In this document: positions 8,582 through 16,771 of the stretch, piece by piece
How positions within the stretch are numbered: the first letter of the stretch is position 1
How the letters are laid out: every line of letters starts with the position of its first letter
Assembly: GCA_947467145.1 (NCBI GenBank)
Contig: CANIGJ010000007.1
Coordinates: 62,001-126,000, forward strand
Direction of reading: 5' to 3'
From: Rhodospirillaceae bacterium
GTDB taxonomy: Bacteria; Pseudomonadota; Alphaproteobacteria; Rhodospirillales; UBA2165
DNA length: 64,000 nucleotides
Made by a program: the position numbers and the translations under genes
Notes under the pieces: generated by a model
Told to the model about the DNA's origin: nothing
What the model saw: only the letters and a program-made list of their open reading frames with translations
The model's database searches: none

Positions 8582-9301
8582 ATGACCAAAGAGCCGCATA
8601 TTGTCGTCGTAGACGACCATCGCGATATTCGCGACCTGTTGAAAGAGTATCTTACGCAGCACGGCTTTCGCGTCAGCGTGGCCGAGAGCGGCGCGGCGCT
8701 CCGTCCCATCGTCGAGCGCGAAAAGGTCGATCTGATCATTCTCGACATCATGATGCCGGGCGAGGATGGACTGGCGGTGTGCCGTCAGCTCCGTCGCACC
8801 AACGAGGTGCCGATCATTTTCCTGACCGCAATGGCCGACGACACCGACAAGATCATCGGTCTTGAGTTGGGCGCGGACGATTATCTGGTCAAGCCCTTCA
8901 ATCCGCGCGAATTGCTGGCGCGTATCAAGGCGATTTCGCGCCGCTCCGCCAGCACGTCACCGGCGCCCGACCCAGCGACGCGCGAGATCATGAGCTTTCA
9001 CGGCTGGCGCCTAAATCTACGCCGCCGCGAACTGCAGGCCGCGGACGGACTCGGTATCGCGCTTAGCACCGCCGAATTCCGCCTGCTGAAGGTTTTCCTC
9101 GATCATCCGCATCGCGTGCTGTCGCGCGAACAATTGCTCGATCTGACCGTGGGCCGCACGGCCGATCCGTTCGATCGCAGCATCGATAATCAGGTGAGCC
9201 GTCTGCGCAAGAAGATCGAGCCCGATCCGAAGAACCCGGCGATCATCCAGACCCATTGGGGCGGTGGCTACAGCCTGTCCGTCAACGTGGAGCTGCTGTG
9301 A
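8582..9301 (+). CDS. OmpR-family two-component response regulator
   Basis: The 239-residue protein has a receiver domain with acidic pocket D11/D12, phospho-acceptor D55 (LIILDIMMPGEDG), T82 and K104 (LVKPFNPREL), followed by an OmpR/PhoB winged-helix DNA-binding domain (LSTAEFRLLKVFLDHPHRVLSREQLL; VSRLRKKIEPDP; TIWGGGY-like HWGGGYSL end). It is phosphorylated by the histidine kinase encoded next, with which it overlaps (TGATG). The gene diverges from the orphan TRAP receptor, so control of uptake of its ligand is a reasonable guess. Confidence 0.93.
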   Translation: MTKEPHIVVVDDHRDIRDLLKEYLTQHGFRVSVAESGAALRPIVEREKVDLIILDIMMPGEDGLAVCRQLRRTNEVPIIFLTAMADDTDKIIGLELGADDYLVKPFNPRELLARIKAISRRSASTSPAPDPATREIMSFHGWRLNLRRRELQAADGLGIALSTAEFRLLKVFLDHPHRVLSREQLLDLTVGRTADPFDRSIDNQVSRLRKKIEPDPKNPAIIQTHWGGGYSLSVNVELL

Positions 9302-10707
9302 TGCGCTGGTGGCAACGCAGCCTCGTCGGGCGCTTCATCGTGTTCATCCTGGCAGCTTTGATCGCTGGGCAGGCCATCGCATTCTGGATTTCCACGGGCC
9401 AGCGCGAAACCGCCGTGCGTCAAACCATTCAGAGCGATTTCATCAACCGTACCACGGCATTGTCGAAGGTATTGGATGCCGTGCCGCCGGATGTGCGCCG
9501 GACTATCCTGATCGCGAGCTCGACGGGTTATGCCCGCTTCTGGCTCACCGACCAGGACCCCACGCAGAACGCGTTGTCCTGGTACGAGACCGCCAAGGCC
9601 TATCTAAGCCTGTCGGTCGAAGACCTTGCCCGATCGCCAAGCCCGGATCCCAAAAAACCGATGTACGGCGGCATCACGCCCCAAAGCGGATTGCCACAGT
9701 CGGATGTTACGGACTGGCAGCGGGTGGAGGCAGAGTTCGCCCTTAGCAACGCCCACTATTTATATTTTTCCGGTTACGAAGGCATGGGCGTCGTTGGACG
9801 GCTGGACGATGGCACTTGGCTCAACGCTGCCTACTACAAGCCGACATCCACCAGCCTGTGGAGTTCGCAGTCGCTGCTGTCGGTCGGCATCACCGCGATC
9901 GTGCTGAGTCTGATCGGCATCTTGGTGGCGCGCCAGATCGCGCGACCCTTGCAGCAATTGACGGGCTCGGCCGAGGCGCTGGGGCGTGGGGAAGCGATCC
10001 GCCTGACACCGCCCGCAGGCCCGGACGATATCCGCCAGCTTTATGAAGCGTTCGACCGCATGCAGATCCGCTTGCATCGCTTTGTCGACGATCGCACACG
10101 CATGCTGGCGGCCATCGGGCATGATTTGCGCACACCGCTGACCATCTTGCGCCTGCGCGCCGAATTCATTGCCGACCCCGCTATTCAGGCAAAGATTCTC
10201 GCAACCGTCGACGAAATGCAGGCAATCACCGAGGCGACCTTGACGTTCGCGAAGAACGAGGCGACCCAGGAATCCACTCGCACCATCGATATCGCCGCGT
10301 TGCTGGCCAGCCTGTGTGACGATCTTGCCGAGCTTGGCCATAAGGTCGAATTCAAGGACAGCGAGCGGATCAGCTATCGCTGCCGGCCGGACAATCTCAA
10401 ACGCGCCGTCCGCAATTTGATCGAGAATGCATTGCGCTACGCGGGCAACGCCACCGTCGCGGTCGAGCGGAATTCAAACGCGTTGGAAATCACGGTCGAA
10501 GACCACGGGCCGGGTATTCCGCCGGACGAGACGGATCGCGTCTTCGAGCCGTTCTACCGCCTGGAAAGTTCGCGCAATCGCGAGAGCGGCGGTGTCGGCC
10601 TCGGCCTATCGATCACGCGCGCGGTCGCACGGCAACATGGCGGTGATGTCACCTTGTCGCCCAACCAGCCCGGCCTGCGCGCCGTCGTCAGCCTGCCCAT
10701 CGAATAA
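9301..10707 (+). CDS. Membrane sensor histidine kinase
   Basis: The 468-residue kinase has two membrane helices (about residues 10-30 and 190-210) enclosing a periplasmic sensor region of about 155 residues, then a HAMP linker (RPLQQLTGSAEALGRGE), a HisKA dimerisation domain with phospho-acceptor H274 in GHDLRTPL, and a HATPase domain with an N box (NLIENALRYAG), DHGPGIP and GVGLGLSI. It pairs with the regulator immediately upstream through a one-base stop/start overlap, typical of translational coupling. The signal sensed is unknown. Confidence 0.92.
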   Translation: MRWWQRSLVGRFIVFILAALIAGQAIAFWISTGQRETAVRQTIQSDFINRTTALSKVLDAVPPDVRRTILIASSTGYARFWLTDQDPTQNALSWYETAKAYLSLSVEDLARSPSPDPKKPMYGGITPQSGLPQSDVTDWQRVEAEFALSNAHYLYFSGYEGMGVVGRLDDGTWLNAAYYKPTSTSLWSSQSLLSVGITAIVLSLIGILVARQIARPLQQLTGSAEALGRGEAIRLTPPAGPDDIRQLYEAFDRMQIRLHRFVDDRTRMLAAIGHDLRTPLTILRLRAEFIADPAIQAKILATVDEMQAITEATLTFAKNEATQESTRTIDIAALLASLCDDLAELGHKVEFKDSERISYRCRPDNLKRAVRNLIENALRYAGNATVAVERNSNALEITVEDHGPGIPPDETDRVFEPFYRLESSRNRESGGVGLGLSITRAVARQHGGDVTLSPNQPGLRAVVSLPIE

Positions 10708-10716
10708 CGTCCATGG

Positions 10717-11805
10717 TCATTGTACGTCGCCCCAGATCGAACGGGCCGCTTCCACCACGCGCTCGATCTTGCGGCGCTGGACGTCTTCGGTCACCGGATT
10801 GCCGTAAAAGGCGGATGCGAAGCCGCATTGCGGGCCGACGCACAGATTTTCCAACGGCGCGTAACGTGCGGCTTCATCGACGCGGCGCTTGATGAATTCG
10901 CCGTCTTCCAACTCGGGCCGCTTGGTGGACACCACGCCGAGCACGGCTTTTTTGCTTTTCGGCAAGAAGCGCAACGGCTCGAACCCGCCCGAGCGCGCAT
11001 CGTCGTATTCGAGCAGGAAGCCGTCGACCTTGAGCTTGTCGAACAAGATCTCGGCCACCGGCTCGTAGCCGCCTTGCGCGGCGAAGTTGCCGACCGAATT
11101 GCCGCGGCACACATGCACCGCGATGGCCATGTCGGCCGGACGATCGGCGATGGCAGCATTGATGAGATCGACATAATCCTCGACGACCTTCGCGATATTG
11201 GCGGCGCCGAAGCGGCGCGCGCTTAATTCCGGATCGCACAGATAGGCGAAGTTGACGTCATCGATCTGCGCATAGGTACAGCCGGCCTTAGCCAAGGCAG
11301 CGAGTTCGGCCTTGTAGACGGCTGCAACGTCGGCACGGAATTCGCCCAGATCGGGATAGGCCTTTGCGTCGATCCCTTCGCGCCCTGCGCGCAGCAACAT
11401 CGTCGGCGACGCCATGGTCACCTTGGGCACGGCTTTGGTGCTGACCGAGGCCAGGAATTTGAACGCGTCCAATTCAATCGGCTTGTTGTGACGCAACTTC
11501 GCGGTGATGGCATAGCTGCGCGGCTCGAACGAGCCCGCCGGCGCACCGGGCTTCGGCGCGGGACGCACGACGCTCACGCCGTCGAGTTTTTCCAGGAAAT
11601 TGTGCCAGGACTTGTGGCGGAATTCGCCGTCGGTGGTGACCGCGAGTCCCGCCGCTTCCTGCATGGCGACGATCGCGCGCACGGCGTCGTCCTGTACCGC
11701 GCGCACGTCGGGCGTATTTTCTTCCATCGCGGTGCGCAGCTTGGGCGGCCGCAGAAAGCTGCCAACGTGATCGGCGCGGAATGGCGGACGGATGATTTGT
11801 GACAT
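10717..11805 (-). CDS. MetE C-terminal-domain-like methyltransferase
   Basis: The 362-residue protein matches only the zinc-binding catalytic barrel of cobalamin-independent methionine synthase (LRPPKLR; GLAVTTDGEFRHKSW; QIDDVNFAYL; AVHVCRGN; VGPQCGFAS). The H-x-C and the late Cys expected for zinc binding are present in VHVC and PQCGF. It lacks the N-terminal barrel of full MetE. Such stand-alone proteins methylate or demethylate small thiols, and some use other methyl donors, so methionine synthesis is not assured. It is convergent with the kinase gene (9 bases apart). It could partly compensate for the interrupted metE at 2261-4564, but nothing in the sequence proves this. Confidence 0.8.
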   Translation of the reverse strand: MSQIIRPPFRADHVGSFLRPPKLRTAMEENTPDVRAVQDDAVRAIVAMQEAAGLAVTTDGEFRHKSWHNFLEKLDGVSVVRPAPKPGAPAGSFEPRSYAITAKLRHNKPIELDAFKFLASVSTKAVPKVTMASPTMLLRAGREGIDAKAYPDLGEFRADVAAVYKAELAALAKAGCTYAQIDDVNFAYLCDPELSARRFGAANIAKVVEDYVDLINAAIADRPADMAIAVHVCRGNSVGNFAAQGGYEPVAEILFDKLKVDGFLLEYDDARSGGFEPLRFLPKSKKAVLGVVSTKRPELEDGEFIKRRVDEAARYAPLENLCVGPQCGFASAFYGNPVTEDVQRRKIERVVEAARSIWGDVQ

Positions 11806-11857
11806 TGAACCTCCCTGATCGGCCGCTTGGCCTTATTGACCAGCAGTATAGGGAAGG

Positions 11858-11913
11858 AATGGTGGGCGCAGTAGGGATTGAACCTACGACCCCTGCCGTG
11901 TGAAGGCAGTGCT
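11858..11913 (-). repeat. attachment-site direct repeat, left copy (56 bp)
   Basis: These 56 bases are identical to 24674-24729 and cover the 3' half of tRNA-Val plus two bases beyond CCA. Together the copies bound the 12.8-kb integrated element. The left copy is the displaced original 3' end of the tRNA gene; the right copy completes the functional gene. This is the usual signature of a tyrosine integrase using a tRNA gene. Confidence 0.9.
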
Positions 11914-11971
11914 TCCCCCTCCGCTGCGCTCCGTTCGCAAGCTAACGCTTGCTCCGCTGAGCTATGCGCTT
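11860..11971 (-). pseudogene. tRNA-Val-like pseudogene with a 37-nt expansion in the D arm
   Basis: Read on the minus strand, the anticodon arm, variable region, T arm and 3' acceptor side match tRNA-Val(CAC) exactly. The 5' part (GCGCATAGCTCAGCGG) also matches, but between it and AGCACTGCC there are 40 bases instead of 3. The extra bases contain the hairpin GCAAGC-GTTA-GCTTGC and are bounded by repeats of AGCGGAG. The first two acceptor bases are AA instead of GG, which breaks two pairs. It is therefore not expected to be a working tRNA. It sits at the left attachment site, so the element itself probably carries the altered 5' half. Confidence 0.75.
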
Positions 11972-12516
11972 TCCTAAGAAACCCTTTTAGAATCAGGTCA
12001 CTGCTCCTTCTAACCTGATTACGAATCGTACCATGTCTTCACGAGTTGTCACCCCATATCTGAGTGACGTGTCCCCCAGCAAAGGGACGGTTTTGCAGAC
12101 GAAATGGAGTAAAAATGGAGAAGGAAAACACACCCCCAAAGGCGCTGTCTGTAAGCACCAACAGGCTCTAAAGCCGGGACAAAAAAAGCCTAAAAAGCTT
12201 TCCCCTGACTTTCTTCGACGTCATCAACACCCGATCGACGAAGACCCCAGGGAAAGAAACCCCCCCGTCATCGCCTGATATACATATGGCCTGACGGATA
12301 CGGACCAAAAAATAACGTGTCCGACTCATCATTGGTCTTAGAACCGGTCCTACCCTGCCGAACTAAGCCTGAATCCTTACCTGCAAGCGTCAACTACTCC
12401 TGTAGTCAAAGGTGTGCGCCACTTCCAAGGAGGATAGCTTGGGCCACGACCACACCTCTGTCGGTTAACTGGCCTTCAGTTGGTGCACAGAAAGTGGTGT
12501 TAAACAGACAAACAGG

Positions 12517-12534
12517 ATGTGATCTAGATCACAT
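12517..12534. promoter_or_regulatory. Perfect CRP-type palindrome
   Basis: ATGTGATCTAGATCACAT is a perfect 18-bp palindrome that matches the core of the idealised enterobacterial CRP site (TGTGA-N6-TCACA). It lies in non-coding element DNA and is not upstream of any gene recognised here. It might serve a small RNA, or a host CRP-like protein acting on excision or replication. Function is inference. Confidence 0.5.
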
Positions 12535-12836
12535 TCATCATGCCGGTCTGTTGTTCTGAATATGACGGATGTTTTCTTGGCTGGCATCAGCGGGGGCTGA
12601 TTGGGGCTAAATCTTGCCGTCTACGATCATTGAACCGCAGCAAGTGCCAGAAGCCGATTGTTAGCATTCCGAAATGAATTGTAAGCAAAAGGGTCTTACT
12701 TGAGAGTTCGCATGAGGCCTTCGAATTAGCAGGGGGCGGATGGCGACCAAGTAGTGAACGTTCTAAAGTAAATAGATTGAAGTTCTGCTCTCCCCTTATG
12801 AGTCCCTCAAGACAGGAGCAGACAGAGATATATTAT

Positions 12837-12862
12837 AGTACTATACATAAGTACTATACATA
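12837..12862. repeat. AT-rich 13-bp tandem repeat
   Basis: The unit AGTACTATACATA occurs twice in perfect tandem inside a roughly 140-bp A/T-rich tract, 135 bases from the end of the polymerase-like gene. Short tandem repeats plus easily melted DNA near a replication gene resemble an origin. Only two copies are present, so this remains a candidate. Confidence 0.4.
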
Positions 12863-12997
12863 ATACCTTTAAAGATATTCTACATAGCTAATTGATAGCT
12901 TTCATTGTTAACTTTTATTCATACTAATAGATCAATTAGTAAAGAGTATTGTTGTTCAGCTACACCAACCCTCTCTGAATATGAGCTTCAATATCAA

Positions 12998-14293
12998 TTA
13001 TTCCACATTGATCCCTGCTTCTAAGCCGGTCATTCGGTAGAAGATGTTTTTCATAGCCAGTGAAGCAGCATCCTTAGCCTTTTTACTGACAATAACCGCA
13101 TCGTGAATTGGTAACGCTACAATTCCTTGGCGTTTAAGTTCCAGTAGCAAAGCCACAAGGATCTGTGACTCCATAAACATGAACCGGTGACCTAAACCCT
13201 TATAAACAACCCCCCTGAGAGCTGGATGGTGGTTAAGCACCGCCCTGATCACGTCCTCATATTTGATTTTAGGATGAAAGTACTTTCTGGAGCCTTGAGG
13301 AAATCTTGTTTGCGGACCTTCAGCAAAGAATGCAGCGCTTAATAGCAATTTGATGCCTGCTCTGTTCGCTGCGATAGGATTGGGTATGCTATAGAGGTCG
13401 CCGTTTGGTGGCGTAGCGCCGACATGCGAATAGGCCAGCCGAACGCCCATCTGACCGTAATCAAGTACGACAATAGGTTCATTGTCGATCAGGATGCTGT
13501 GGTGCCTGTCAGCTGCCTTCATCCCACTCTGCCAGAAGCCACCAAACAGCCGTCCACCTATCTCAAAGCTGCTGTTGTTGAAAAACCGTTGCAGGCGAAC
13601 GTCACGATGATTGTATTGCGGCAAGGTTTGGATATCAGCACTTCTAAGCCAGCTGTTGATTTCACGTAGCTCCGCTCTGTAGCGATCCGCTATGGGATTA
13701 TCATTGTAGTTAAGCAGTTCGGCGGAGCTAACCAGCTGACCGTTGATCCAGCTGTCCTTCTTTTTGTCCTTCAGGATAATGATTTCTTCTTCGTCGCTGA
13801 ATGTCAGGTCGGCCAGACTGATATTATGGTTTTGAATTCTACGGACCAAACTTTCAGCAGCCCTTAATGTTGTCCGCCGTGCTTTAACAATAGGCTGGTT
13901 TTGTTCATCAGGAAGCTCCGCCTTATTTCCCTTCTCCATCACGATGAAATTAAGCTCGGGAGACGATAAGATAGAGAGTATGTCGCTGAGCTTCTTGTTT
14001 TCTGCTTTTGACCTGTAGCGCCATCGTCTACCCAACGATTGATTAGATAAACTGACAAACACGGCACCACCTGGTTCTGTCAGATAGCAATGGGTCAGGT
14101 CACAGATCACGGCGCTAATTGTTGCTTCAAGTGTGGCTTGGTCTACAGCCTTGCGTTTACGGTTCCGAAGCTTGAAGAAAGTTTCGTAGTTTTGAAACTC
14201 ATTCAGCACTTCAGCGATGATAGACCGCAACGGGTCGCTGTAGGGCGCTCTAAAGAAGTTTGCTTGTCGCTCTTTCATTCCCCTGGGGTCCAT
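12998..14293 (-). CDS. Family-A DNA-polymerase-like palm protein of the mobile element
   Basis: The C-terminal half of this 431-residue protein carries all the landmarks of the family-A polymerase palm and fingers. Motif A is LDYGQMGVR (D278 to R285), motif B is R311-x3-K315 with F323 at the tyrosine position, a conserved glutamine is Q377 (MESQIL), and motif C is IHD (H397-D398). Spacing matches E. coli Pol I D705-Y-S-Q-I-E710-L-R, R754/K758 and H881-D882. The glutamate that acts as the ribose gate in Pol I (E710) is glycine here (G283), as in T7 RNA polymerase. There is no 3'-5' exonuclease domain, and residues 1-230 match nothing I recognise. A role in priming or copying the element is inferred. 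The start is uncertain (14293 or 14278). Confidence 0.65.
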   Translation of the reverse strand: MDPRGMKERQANFFRAPYSDPLRSIIAEVLNEFQNYETFFKLRNRKRKAVDQATLEATISAVICDLTHCYLTEPGGAVFVSLSNQSLGRRWRYRSKAENKKLSDILSILSSPELNFIVMEKGNKAELPDEQNQPIVKARRTTLRAAESLVRRIQNHNISLADLTFSDEEEIIILKDKKKDSWINGQLVSSAELLNYNDNPIADRYRAELREINSWLRSADIQTLPQYNHRDVRLQRFFNNSSFEIGGRLFGGFWQSGMKAADRHHSILIDNEPIVVLDYGQMGVRLAYSHVGATPPNGDLYSIPNPIAANRAGIKLLLSAAFFAEGPQTRFPQGSRKYFHPKIKYEDVIRAVLNHHPALRGVVYKGLGHRFMFMESQILVALLLELKRQGIVALPIHDAVIVSKKAKDAASLAMKNIFYRMTGLEAGINVE

Positions 14294-14931
14294 GTGTAGG
14301 GCAGAAAAGATGGCCTAACTGTACACTGGAGACGGCTAATCAGTTCAGCTGTTGAAAGATATATAACTTCATATTCAACATCATCCCCAAAAGCCCATTC
14401 AATAGGGAGGCCTACCCCTGCCTGTAGGAATGCCTCTGTAGACTCCTAGGAGCCTGTTCTAGGCGTGTTAGGGTGCTTCCCGCCACCTACCCACCGGACA
14501 GCCAGGAACTGACTCACTTCCCCCCTAAAAACGGCACTTGGAGCAGCAAGCTGCATAGTTCGTTGTGTAGGTGATTGTACGGTCATTAAGGGTGGAAGCA
14601 TCGACGCAACGAATAGTCGCCTGGCAGTTAGTTTTTTGTGGTGCATTGTCCTGTCCCCTGACGCTTGTCCCCCGTTGAAAGTTAAATGGTTTCCTATTCA
14701 CCAAGCACCCACGTAGCCTGTCCCTACAGACCAGCCGTTCCCCTGTTGATTGGAAGGCCTCTGTAGAGTCAGAATTTCGGAGTACAGCGTGATTGGGGTT
14801 CTGCCGCACCCCAAGGGCCGGGGGAACAGCTAAGGCGACTCAGAAGCCTTTAAAATGACTCATAGCGATGCTGGAGAGTCTGCCAGTAGTGGTCTTGCTT
14901 ATTGGGTATCGCTTGTTTTTCTTTTGGATGC
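14294..14931. other. Stretch without a confident gene
   Basis: Two overlapping minus-strand frames exist (14446-14646, 66 codons, with AGGGGACAGG before its ATG; 14525-14809, 94 codons with a Cys-rich end), but neither has recognisable content. The DNA is otherwise featureless apart from GC-richer patches such as CTCCTAGGAG near 14441. Confidence 0.4.
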
Positions 14932-15486
14932 TCACAGCTGCTTGCCAGAAAATGGCCTGGCGACCTTCCAGCGTTTTTCAAAATTCATCCGGTACTCATC
15001 AGCGACACATGAGCTTGACATGAAAGTCACGTTCTCAGCGTTCTTCTTTTCAGCTGACGCTGTGTAATTGTAACTGCCGCCAATTGTGAGCTTGCGGTCT
15101 ATTACGATGACCTTGTTGTGTGCGATTGCCACCGTGTCATCTATCCGTACAGGTACATCAGCGTTGGTCAGGTAGGTAGCCCCGGTGTAACGCTTCTGCT
15201 GGTTTTCCCTGTCCAGCACTACACGCACATCAACACCGCGCTTCTTGGCGTTACCAATTGCTTGGATGATTGAAACTGCTGTGAAGCTGTAAGCCTGCAC
15301 GTCCAGAGATGACTGAGCGCCGTTAATGGCGTCAACGATCTTGGTCTCACAGCTGACTGTCCCTGGACGGAAGCACACGTCAACGGTCACGTCTGTACAC
15401 TCCGTGGCGTAGACAACCGAACTGAACATCGCCATGCCGATGGTTGGGAGGAGGAGAACCAGCGTCTTGAGATATTGGCTGTTCAT
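14932..15486 (-). CDS. Secreted phospholipase D-family endonuclease (Nuc-like)
   Basis: The 184-residue product has a signal peptide (KTLVLLLPTIGMAMFSSVVYA, cleavage near residue 28) followed by one PLD domain. The catalytic signature H-x-K-x4-D is H123, K125, D130, continued by GSYNYT (residues 137-142) and KNAEN. A single HKD motif and this small size are characteristic of Nuc-type nucleases, which dimerise to form one active site and cut DNA without metal. Relatives are common on conjugative plasmids and islands. The ATG at 15486 was chosen because GGGGGA is just upstream and the signal peptide follows at once. Its presence suggests degradation of incoming or extracellular DNA, but the target is unknown. 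Confidence 0.88.
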   Translation of the reverse strand: MNSQYLKTLVLLLPTIGMAMFSSVVYATECTDVTVDVCFRPGTVSCETKIVDAINGAQSSLDVQAYSFTAVSIIQAIGNAKKRGVDVRVVLDRENQQKRYTGATYLTNADVPVRIDDTVAIAHNKVIVIDRKLTIGGSYNYTASAEKKNAENVTFMSSSCVADEYRMNFEKRWKVARPFSGKQL

Positions 15487-15614
15487 TGGTCCCCCACTTC
15501 GATCCCCCTTTAGGTGCGTAGGCCATCCACGAGTTTTGTGTAGCAGCACGAGCCGAGCTAAAAAAGAATCGCCGCGTAGCGTTAGTGTTTATCGCCTCGT
15601 CAAAGGTCGTCGAT

Positions 15615-15938
15615 CTATAAAAACTGAACCAAATCAATGAGCGTTCTAAAAGCCCCAAATATCATCGCAATCTTTGCCGCGACCCCCCAATATTTTGTGC
15701 TGTCGTATTTCGTCGCACTCCTCCAGACGCACACAAATGAAAATATAAAATATAAAATGGAAAACGCTATAAACGCCGTTACGAATAATATTTTCCCCTG
15801 CGTCATCGCATCGTAATAACCAAGACCGTCCAGCGATATATCAGCCATCACGAAAGCAGCATTACCCACCACCGCAATAACCCAATACGTGAACACCAAG
15901 CTTTCATCGCCGTTCCAAACCTTTTTAATGAAATCCAT
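15615..15938 (-). CDS. Small integral membrane protein, unknown function
   Basis: The 107-residue protein has three or four hydrophobic stretches (about residues 15-33, 50-72, 85-105). I recognise no family. Its codon use is A/T-rich like the rest of the element. It lies between the PLD nuclease and the HTH/UvrB-like gene on the same strand, but gaps of over 100 bases on each side argue for its own promoter. Confidence 0.6.
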   Translation of the reverse strand: MDFIKKVWNGDESLVFTYWVIAVVGNAAFVMADISLDGLGYYDAMTQGKILFVTAFIAFSILYFIFSFVCVWRSATKYDSTKYWGVAAKIAMIFGAFRTLIDLVQFL

Positions 15939-16095
15939 CCCCTAAATCCTTTTTTTTCATCGTGAGCAGCATCTTCTTGTTCTCCCGCAGCTAATAGAAG
16001 CGTCGTCCCGCGACGTTGGTTGTTCAACGGTCCTGACTGTCCCCTTTAATGCTTAGACCAGCGACAAGTGAGAGATCGCAAGAACAAGAATGACT

Positions 16096-16725
16096 TTACC
16101 CGTTCAATGACGGCGCGAAGCCAATGCTGATGTCGTTGTGTCTTTTAACTGTCGATCCTGATGTAGGGTCGAATTGCTGGATCATTTCCAACTGCTCATC
16201 GAAGTAGTCTAACCTGAGGGGCTGCTTATCTTCATACAGCCAAACATCTATGATCCCGCCTCTAATGGCGTAGTTGCCTTCACAGATCACTGAACTCACA
16301 CGGTTGTAGCTGCTATCTAGGAGATAGCGGACAAGCTTGGTGTAGCTCTCTTCCCCTACAATCAACGGAATAGGCGGCAATCCAATCTGCTGCTTAGCCC
16401 CGCCAACGTTCCCATACTTATTGTACAGCCTTAGATGAACCAACTTGGCCCTGATGGACGCAACAGACTTTCCTGTCAGTGCTGCTATCTCCCGTAAGCT
16501 CTGTCCATCTTGGTATTTATTGGCAATCAGTTCCGTTAGCTCTGGCGTGTAGTCAGGGCTGGCTGAACGTCGCCTGTCTGAACGTTCATGATGGCGACTT
16601 GAGGAACAAAATATCAGCAGCAATGCAAGGCAGACCGCCCAGAATGTGGAAGTGTATGCTGCAGTTATGGCGACAAGGACGAAACCAAAGAAGTAGATCA
16701 TTCCAAATCCCTGTCCCCTGTGCAT
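16096..16725 (-). CDS. Membrane-anchored HTH protein with a C-terminal UvrB/Mfd-type domain
   Basis: Numbering from the upstream ATG at 16749, the protein has two hydrophobic segments (about residues 17-35 and 36-50), a basic linker (HHERSDRRR), a helix-turn-helix-like region (YTPELTELIANKYQDG and SLREIAALTGKSVASIRAKL, residues 67-106) and a final domain (about 134-213). That domain reads like the UvrB-homology module of Mfd: YNRVSSVICEGNYAIRGGIIDV, then LRLDYFDEQLEMIQQFDPTS. In Mfd and UvrB this module contacts UvrA. The helicase motor is absent. The ATG at 16725 was chosen for AAGAAGG five bases upstream; 16749 and 16701 are alternatives. The combination is unfamiliar to me; a UvrA decoy, or a membrane tether for repair or DNA, are possible roles. 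Confidence 0.6.
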   Translation of the reverse strand: MHRGQGFGMIYFFGFVLVAITAAYTSTFWAVCLALLLIFCSSSRHHERSDRRRSASPDYTPELTELIANKYQDGQSLREIAALTGKSVASIRAKLVHLRLYNKYGNVGGAKQQIGLPPIPLIVGEESYTKLVRYLLDSSYNRVSSVICEGNYAIRGGIIDVWLYEDKQPLRLDYFDEQLEMIQQFDPTSGSTVKRHNDISIGFAPSLNG

Positions 16726-16771
16726 GGGACCTTCTTGAACGGTTCCCATGTGATGTGAACAACCATTTCCA

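Larger units (their letters stand above)
11972..12997. other. About 1 kb non-coding left end of the element, candidate control and origin region
   Basis: No convincing gene is seen. The stretch holds an inverted repeat AATCAGGT/ACCTGATT (11991-11998 and 12013-12020) near the attachment site, a perfect 18-bp palindrome of CRP type (12517-12534), and an AT-rich segment from about 12820 to 12960 with a 13-bp tandem repeat. An open frame at 12033-12278 has no recognisable content and no clear ribosome binding site. Confidence 0.6.

Noticed and set aside
12033..12278. 81-codon open frame at the left end of the element
   Set aside because: Composition is Lys/Pro-rich without pattern, there is no clear ribosome binding site and no family resemblance.
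14651..16720. Recurring CTGTCCCCT motif in the element (14651, 16037, 16711)
   Set aside because: On the minus strand it reads AGGGGACAG and, at two of the three places, falls where a ribosome binding site would be, so shared SD-like sequence explains it better than a special repeat.
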